Source: Pholis gunnellus
Taxonomy: Eukaryota; Chordata; Actinopteri; Perciformes; Pholidae
DNA: 64,000 nucleotides
Direction: 5' to 3'
Assembly (NCBI GenBank): GCA_910591455.2
Contig: OU342807.1
Coordinates: forward strand, 9,595,930 to 9,659,929
A model generated the notes under the pieces. The model saw nothing but the letters and a program-made list of their open reading frames with translations. It did not search any database and was not told where the DNA came from. Below are positions 63,219-64,000 of the stretch, one piece after another. Every line of letters begins with the position of its first letter. The first letter of the stretch is position 1. The position numbers were made by a program, and so were the translations under genes.

Positions 63219-63877
63219 TATATAATGTCTACCTTTAATCCCCATCTTGCAAATTGGGACCACTGACAGCATTTTTATTATACTGGAATGATTTTCCATC
63301 GTTTAACCCCACAAGTTCCTCTATTTTATCTCTTTTTATACCTAAAATAAATACTATAAAAAAGAAAGGTAAATCTGGAGTTTACTCAACCAAATTTACA
63401 GAGGCACGAACATGGTAAAAATATGTTTTTTCCTGCTTATTGAAAAGAAATTGTTTCATGTTCGTTTTATTTTACTTTCACTCAAGAAATAAGCAGCTGT
63501 TGAGCTATTTGGATCTTGAAGTGGTTCACACAGAGAGAATCGTGGTGTTTGAAGTGGTTGCGACCCTAAATAAGTTCACTAACCCGGAATACTGGGACAT
63601 ATTCAAGGCGCTGTTTGTGAAGACTAATTAGAAGTATTGTCATTTGGACCTCCTATGGAAAATAAAGTGGTGATTTAGACATAGAATTTGGTAAAAACAT
63701 GAAGGAAGCGTGGCGTTTTCTCACGGCCTTGCTGCTAACACCGGCGCGAGTGTCTCAGCGTGGTTAACGCCTCCTTCTTAACCGTCACCACAGGGCTCTC
63801 CTTCCAGCAAGCGCAGAGGTCCCCTCCTTCAGCCCATTATCGAGGGCGAAACCGCACTCTTCTTCGATGATATCAAG
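16459..63877 (+). CDS. fam13a: FAM13A, RhoGAP and coiled-coil protein (whole gene model, 3' partial)
   Basis: Cytosolic/nuclear protein with an N-terminal RhoGAP domain that would stimulate GTP hydrolysis by Rho-family GTPases. Twenty-two exons join in frame: 16459-16485, 20335-20530, 22675-22884, 25692-25869, 28278-28425, 29703-29786, 30512-30598, 34107-34339, 40372-40413, 47980-48021, 48126-48320, 49161-49452, 51680-51729, 52044-52086, 56145-56295, 60617-60833, 60921-61062, 61380-61461, 61554-61759, 61901-61984, 62578-62673, 63794-63877; 2889 nt, 963 codons. Human FAM13A as I recall it is about 1020 residues and shares MGAGAL at the start, EGLFRVNGN in the GAP, and SPRFY, YLDDTEVPPSPPN and RQRSNTLPKSFGSQLE in the C-terminal half. 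These blocks distinguish FAM13A from FAM13B/C. The final exons (C-terminal coiled coil) lie beyond the window. Confidence 0.95.
18134..18156. repeat. GT microsatellite
   Basis: Uninterrupted GT dinucleotides in fam13a intron 1. Confidence 0.9.
18231..18254. repeat. AGT trinucleotide repeat
   Basis: Eight AGT units in fam13a intron 1. Confidence 0.95.
19374..19750. mobile_element. MITE with CAGTGGTGGAA terminal inverted repeats
   Basis: CAGTGGTGGAA at 19374-19384 and its exact reverse complement TTCCACCACTG at 19740-19750 delimit a 377-bp non-coding element. The left end continues agtaacaaagtacatttact, a sequence I recognise as a very abundant percomorph repeat. Flanks (gagcacag / gacacaca) do not form a clear target duplication. 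Confidence 0.85.
20169..20206. repeat. CA microsatellite
   Basis: About 19 CA units, ending 128 bp before fam13a exon 2. Confidence 0.96.
20335..20530 (+). CDS. fam13a: fam13a exon 2, start of RhoGAP domain
   Basis: Phase 0 in, phase 1 out. It reads HNKTAVQVKEDMKKMVQIPI and later YTKLFGVSLFELQAKGL, EDGVPLVLRRMVEHLRKHG. The LFGVSL-E and GVP blocks are the RhoGAP opening. Acceptor tctctctgcag. Confidence 0.94.
20531..22674. other. fam13a intron 2
   Basis: AT-rich intron with a long (TA)n tract at 22342-22421. No exon or transposon identified. Confidence 0.5.
22342..22421. repeat. Long TA microsatellite
   Basis: About 40 uninterrupted TA units preceded by acacgtgtatgtg. It creates artefactual YIYIYI frames on both strands. 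Confidence 0.97.
22675..22884 (+). CDS. fam13a: fam13a exon 3, RhoGAP arginine finger
   Basis: Phase 1 to phase 1. It reads LQQEGLFRVNGNVRAVETLK, then ESGEDVDL and ASLLKRYLRDLP. The arginine finger is residue 83 (AGA at 22698-22700); the Lys in SLLKRYL matches the second conserved RhoGAP residue. The GAP therefore looks catalytically competent. Confidence 0.95.
23182..23204. repeat. GT microsatellite
   Basis: Short GT array followed by GAGAGTGT variants in fam13a intron 3. Confidence 0.9.
23615..23935 (+). repeat. Dispersed repeat family B, copy 1
   Basis: Ordered blocks 'ttgataatcaatta', 'gaatgtgaggatttt' and 'aaaattatcattttgttaca' ending in 'gctcta'. The same arrangement recurs in five other fam13a introns in the same orientation. 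The family resembles a widespread teleost repeat that has 'gctgcaacta' ends. Ends approximate. Confidence 0.65.
25692..25869 (+). CDS. fam13a: fam13a exon 4, RhoGAP middle
   Basis: Phase 1 in, phase 2 out. It reads LQQLPDVHHSLLRYLCHFL, then NHKENRMTALNLATVFGPSV. The NLATVFGPSV block is the RhoGAP C-terminal signature with the conserved Asn. Confidence 0.95.
27315..27330 (+). promoter_or_regulatory. CTCF-like motif
   Basis: CCAGCAGGTGGTGCTG resembles the vertebrate CTCF core (CCAGCAGGGGGCGCTG type) with two mismatches in the G-rich part. A single-site match by eye, so weak. Confidence 0.3.
27863..28002. repeat. Compound GT/GC microsatellite
   Basis: About 140 bp of GT units with regular GCGT interruptions, becoming pure GT at the right end. 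It produces the VCVCVC and THTHTH frames seen on the two strands. Confidence 0.96.
28278..28425 (+). CDS. fam13a: fam13a exon 5, end of RhoGAP domain
   Basis: Phase 2 in, phase 0 out. It reads VALGFEAMKDQHICNKIMVK, IQNYSKIFEIARDGEG and CIIVK. The MKDQ-ICNKIM block aligns with FAM13A residues just after the GAP signature. Confidence 0.94.
28426..29702. other. fam13a intron 5
   Basis: 1.3 kb, no feature recognised. Confidence 0.5.
29703..29786 (+). CDS. fam13a: fam13a exon 6
   Basis: Phase 0 to phase 0, 28 codons: EVHMTDADAKKSPSHLKANP then PTPLPRTK. The opening EV and the PP-P-x-TK ending resemble the human segment after the GAP domain. Probably disordered. Confidence 0.85.
30512..30598 (+). 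CDS. fam13a: fam13a exon 7, basic segment
   Basis: Phase 0 to phase 0, 29 codons, ending APKARQRKKK, a cluster that could be a nuclear localisation signal. The acceptor (gttgcaag) has little pyrimidine tract next to it. Frame-compatible with both neighbours; less conserved, so slightly less certain. Confidence 0.78.
30599..34106. other. fam13a intron 7
   Basis: 3.5 kb with a short TA run (33598-33612) and a GT repeat (33941-33964). A long frame at about 33550-34101 has no ATG and no family similarity. Confidence 0.5.
33941..33964. repeat. GT microsatellite
   Basis: Uninterrupted GT units in fam13a intron 7, followed by GAGAG. Confidence 0.92.
34107..34339 (+). CDS. fam13a: fam13a exon 8, Ser/Pro-rich region with 14-3-3-type motif
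   Basis: Phase 0 in, phase 2 out, 77 codons rich in Ser and Pro. It contains RARSLSIP: R336-S-L-S339-I-P341 fits the mode-1 14-3-3 pattern RSxSxP and an Akt-like RxRxxS site, with the Ser339 codon at 34191-34193. Human FAM13A is reported to bind 14-3-3 after phosphorylation in this general region. Acceptor after tctctgtaaaatag. Confidence 0.88.
34340..40371. other. fam13a intron 8
   Basis: 6.0 kb, no other exon found. Human short isoforms start from an alternative first exon in the equivalent position; I could not identify its fish counterpart. Contains family B copy 2. Confidence 0.5.
37462..37660 (+). repeat. Dispersed repeat family B, copy 2
   Basis: 'gctgaaaagactgtttatta', 'gttgataataataattgatc' and 'ttttcaaatgtaaaaaaaga' follow the order of the family. 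Diverged; ends approximate. Confidence 0.5.
40372..40413 (+). CDS. fam13a: fam13a exon 9, 42-nt exon
   Basis: Phase 2 to phase 2. It reads SQEEDRPISPFYM, matching human SQEDERPLSPFYL. In human this is the first exon shared by long and short isoforms. Confidence 0.93.
40712..40938 (+). repeat. Dispersed repeat family B, copy 3 (most complete)
   Basis: Starts 'aactacagataatcgtttcg', contains 'tctcaaatgagaggatttt', ends 'gaaaataattgttagttgca'. The two ends are imperfect inverted repeats of each other, as in a non-autonomous DNA element. Confidence 0.7.
42080..42400 (+). repeat. Dispersed repeat family A, copy 2
   Basis: Contains two internal versions of the 'ctcaggggggtcatgaatgt' / 'cctctggggaccatgaacgt' block, then 'ggtggtgaactgaccgacag' and 'agagccgtgctgatagcgtg'. 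Same order as at 11770-11960, so probably a tandem or nested copy. Confidence 0.75.
43404..43620 (+). repeat. Fish interspersed repeat (ttagcataaag family)
   Basis: 'atagttcaactttttgggaa', 'ttcctgacaaaagttagatc', 'cttaacttagcataaaggct' and 'agcctggctgtgtccaaagg' occur in the order I know from a very common percomorph repeat. A reversed partial copy is at 2165-2275. Confidence 0.75.
44230..44640 (+). mobile_element. L2-type LINE reverse-transcriptase fragment (degenerate)
   Basis: Translation in one frame gives LSSSLLSGCFPQALKTAVIK followed by PLL-K-NLES, which matches the L2/Maui-type reverse-transcriptase motif (FP-ALKTAV-KPLLKK-NLD). Downstream, in a shifted frame, nucleotides at about 44525-44595 fit the 'LDLSAAFDT...LENWVGL' region. 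Stops and frameshifts show it is a dead fragment without its 5' part. Confidence 0.75.
47980..48021 (+). CDS. fam13a: fam13a exon 10, 42-nt exon
   Basis: Phase 2 to phase 2: NHLSPVHFRPEVGK, between the SPFYM and LDRTIRSAVEQHLFD blocks. Human has a similar-sized piece (AHVPQVSNVSATGEL). Confidence 0.88.
48126..48320 (+). CDS. fam13a: fam13a exon 11, conserved RTIRSAVEQHLFD block
   Basis: Phase 2 to phase 2. It reads FLDRTIRSAVEQHLFDG, then QSSEDCEL, a proline tract, SARQRRRHQREQQEEA. The RTIRSAVEQHLFD block is a FAM13 family hallmark; QRRRHQR is a basic cluster. Confidence 0.95.
48321..49160. other. fam13a intron 11
   Basis: 0.84 kb, no feature seen apart from AT-rich stretches. Confidence 0.5.
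49161..49452 (+). CDS. fam13a: fam13a exon 12, Ser/Gly-rich region
   Basis: Phase 2 in, phase 0 out. It reads ESKMDSRSLISSPSSSPSES, NKENISLSSGSGSGSVGED, PKPKKWKHSPTLVQLTDNQD. NKEN and the DNQD ending match human FAM13A. The acceptor is uncertain: both 49160 (aaag) and 49181 (acag) keep the frame and neither has a good pyrimidine tract. Confidence 0.88.
50138..50375 (+). repeat. Dispersed repeat family B, copy 4
   Basis: 'ccagcgtctcaaatgtgaag', 'gatctgaccaaacaagttct' and 'tcagtagactaatcaatgat' in family order. Confidence 0.6.
51110..51360 (-). repeat. Dispersed repeat family A, copy 3 (reverse)
   Basis: 'gatcggttggtccaccactt', 'ggtccagactgaaatatctt' and 'aagacattcatggtttccag' are the reverse complement of family A blocks seen at 11770-11960 and 42080-42400. 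Confidence 0.75.
51680..51729 (+). CDS. fam13a: fam13a exon 13, 50-nt exon
   Basis: Phase 0 in, phase 2 out: FKECVGERPANHMETF(E). Acceptor tttttccag, donor gtaagc. Not conserved at residue level, but strong splice sites and exact phase fit. Confidence 0.8.
52044..52086 (+). CDS. fam13a: fam13a exon 14, 43-nt exon
   Basis: Phase 2 in, phase 0 out: (E)NDISRKDGIPSPQW. Acceptor tttttcag, donor gtgagt. Confidence 0.8.
52975..53220 (+). repeat. Dispersed repeat family B, copy 5
   Basis: 'taaccaattagtagattgac', 'tctcaaatgtgaggattttc' and 'gaacaataaatcaacacttg' in family order. Confidence 0.6.
55027..55078. repeat. CA microsatellite
   Basis: About 26 uninterrupted AC units in fam13a intron 14. Confidence 0.97.
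55890..55949. repeat. Interrupted CA microsatellite
   Basis: CA units interrupted by CGCA and CAGA variants, inside the candidate internal promoter region. Confidence 0.95.
55988..56144 (+). promoter_or_regulatory. fam13a: Possible internal fam13a promoter
   Basis: A CCAAT box at 55988-55992 is followed by a GC-rich perfect hairpin (GGACCGGCCC at 56002-56011, GGGCCGGTCC at 56026-56035) and then exon 15, whose in-frame ATG at 56154 (A at -3) could start a short protein MKIQESPV. FAM13A short isoforms are known in mammals, but this particular start is inference. Confidence 0.3.
56145..56295 (+). CDS. fam13a: fam13a exon 15
   Basis: Phase 0 in, phase 1 out. It reads TFRMKIQESPVTCD, then VPRLDLTALTEENNWG. 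MKIQE and DLTALTEENNW match human MKIQEHP and DLTALCDEKNW. Confidence 0.94.
56479..56507. repeat. CTC trinucleotide repeat
   Basis: Consecutive CTC units just after exon 15 on the donor side. Confidence 0.9.
58753..58777. repeat. CA microsatellite
   Basis: About 12 CA units in fam13a intron 15. Confidence 0.93.
60012..60235 (+). repeat. Dispersed repeat family B, copy 6
   Basis: Begins 'agagctgcaacaattatctg', then 'tcagcttctcaactgtgtgg', ends 'caaatcaagccatttgagga'. The clearest left end of the family. Confidence 0.7.
60617..60833 (+). CDS. fam13a: fam13a exon 16, SPRFY/YLDDTEVPPSPPN block
   Basis: Phase 1 in, phase 2 out. It reads EARLSPHAGGRLIRQLLEED, SDPMLSPRFYGYGQCQQYLD, DTEVPPSPPNAHSF. 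Near identity with human FAM13A here (LSPQAGRLIRQLLDEDSDP, SPRFYAYGQ) gives the strongest case against FAM13B/C. Confidence 0.97.
60921..61062 (+). CDS. fam13a: fam13a exon 17, coiled coil
   Basis: Phase 2 in, phase 0 out. It reads RRRSSSLGSCDDEKEELTSA then QLTKRIRVLRKKIHRFEERF, EEERKYR. RRRSSSLGS is a basophilic kinase-type site; the rest is a charged amphipathic helix. The frame stays open for a further 65 codons into the intron. Confidence 0.96.
61063..61379. other. fam13a intron 17
   Basis: 317 bp. The exon 17 frame stays open for 195 nt into it before a TGA (61256-61258), so retention would give a truncated protein. Confidence 0.6.
61380..61461 (+). CDS. fam13a: fam13a exon 18
   Basis: Phase 0 in, phase 1 out. 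It reads PSHSDKAGNPEVMRWVNELS then KLRKELK, matching human PSHSDKAANPEVLKWTNDLAK. Confidence 0.96.
61554..61759 (+). CDS. fam13a: fam13a exon 19, RQRSNTLPKSFG block
   Basis: Phase 1 in, phase 0 out. It reads LTRQRSNTLPKSFGSQLEKK, ESSLETILKKLQEKREEVN, RPEDIK. R824-S-N-T827-L-P829 is another mode-1 14-3-3 type motif (Thr codon 61613-61615), as in human. Confidence 0.97.
61901..61984 (+). CDS. fam13a: fam13a exon 20
   Basis: Phase 0 to phase 0: DMTREQIGAEKVALQKALLY then YESIHGRP. Human reads DMTKDQIANEKVALQKALLYYESIHGRP at this place, so this part is highly conserved. Confidence 0.97.
61985..62577. other. fam13a intron 20
   Basis: 0.6 kb, nothing recognised. Confidence 0.5.
62578..62673 (+). 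CDS. fam13a: fam13a exon 21
   Basis: Phase 0 to phase 0: VTKSERQIMKPLYDRYRLVK then QILCRASTIPVI, matching human VTKNERQVMKPLYDRYRLVKQIL. Confidence 0.97.
63171..63214. repeat. TA microsatellite
   Basis: About 22 AT units in fam13a intron 21. Confidence 0.96.
63489..63631 (+). other. Unidentified coding-like segment with stop and poly(A) signal
   Basis: After an acceptor-like tttcactcaag the sequence reads NKQLLSYLDLEVVHTERIVV and FTNPEYWDIFKALFVKTN, then TAG at 63629-63631 and AATAAA at 63661-63666. The composition looks coding, unlike the AT-rich flanks. It is not in frame with fam13a exon 21 (a direct join gives an immediate stop). It could be a terminal exon of a nested gene, an alternative end, or a retroposed gene remnant. 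I do not recognise the product. Confidence 0.4.
63794..63877 (+). CDS. fam13a: fam13a exon 22 (last in window)
   Basis: Phase 0 to phase 0: GSPSSKRRGPLLQPIIEGET then ALFFDDIK, donor gtgaag. Human reads GSPSSKRRSPLLQPIIEGETASFF. The remaining exons for the C-terminal coiled coil lie past 64000. Confidence 0.96.
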
Positions 63878-64000
63878 GTGAAGAGCTGCTGCTGCTTGAA
63901 CAATCAGTCGCCAGCTCCAATGCCCCGCCTCGCCCCACCCCGCCTCCCTCCAACCCCACCTACCCCTCATTTAACTCAACCATTCACCCCTCTAATGAAC
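63878..64000. other. Start of fam13a intron 22
   Basis: C-rich start of the next intron, cut by the window edge. Nothing else seen. Confidence 0.6.

Larger units (their letters stand above)
62674..63793. other. fam13a intron 21
   Basis: 1.1 kb with a TA microsatellite (63171-63214) and, at 63489-63666, a coding-like segment ending in a stop and an AATAAA signal (described separately). A strong acceptor-like tract also ends at 62726, followed by an open frame to 62882, without conservation I can name. Confidence 0.55.

Noticed and set aside
1..64000. CRISPR arrays, bacterial operons, phage or virus genes, tRNA and rRNA genes
   Set aside because: Nothing of the kind seen; tandem repeats are eukaryotic microsatellites and the genes are spliced vertebrate genes.

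Overview
This window is vertebrate nuclear DNA, almost certainly from a percomorph (spiny-rayed) teleost. The evidence is intron-rich genes with GT-AG junctions, abundant CA/GT and AT microsatellites, and several interspersed repeats I recognise as common in acanthomorph fish. No species can be named. There is no prokaryotic content, CRISPR array, tRNA or rRNA that I could support.

Two protein-coding genes lie head to tail on the + strand. (1) About 677-15471 is the 3' part of an ovochymase-type extracellular polyprotease. Twenty-three exons join without a frame break into 1321 residues plus a stop. The domains in order are: end of CUB1, CUB2, a Thr/Pro-rich mucin-like linker, CUB3, CUB4, S1 protease A, CUB5, CUB6, S1 protease B. 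The start of the gene lies upstream of the window. CUB3-CUB4-protease A and CUB5-CUB6-protease B are nine-exon modules with matching exon sizes and phases, so they look like a tandem duplication. Both proteases keep the His/Asp/Ser triad and an Arg activation site, but have Ser at positions 189 and 226 (chymotrypsin numbering), unlike trypsin.

(2) From 16459, about 1 kb after the ovochymase poly(A) signal, to beyond the right edge lies fam13a, a RhoGAP and coiled-coil protein. Twenty-two exons covering 963 codons are assembled in frame here. They run from the start peptide in exon 1 through the RhoGAP domain (arginine finger in exon 3), a basic and Ser/Pro-rich middle with two 14-3-3-type motifs, several very short exons, and the conserved C-terminal region. 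The last exons are outside the window.

Most remaining sequence is intron. It holds microsatellites, at least two MITE-like elements, three scattered copies of one repeat family, six same-orientation copies of another, and an L2-type LINE fragment near 44.3 kb. Points worth checking are the protease specificity, the module duplication, a strong-context uORF in the fam13a leader, a possible internal promoter before exon 15, and a coding-like segment with an acceptor-like start and a poly(A) signal inside the last fam13a intron at 63.5 kb.
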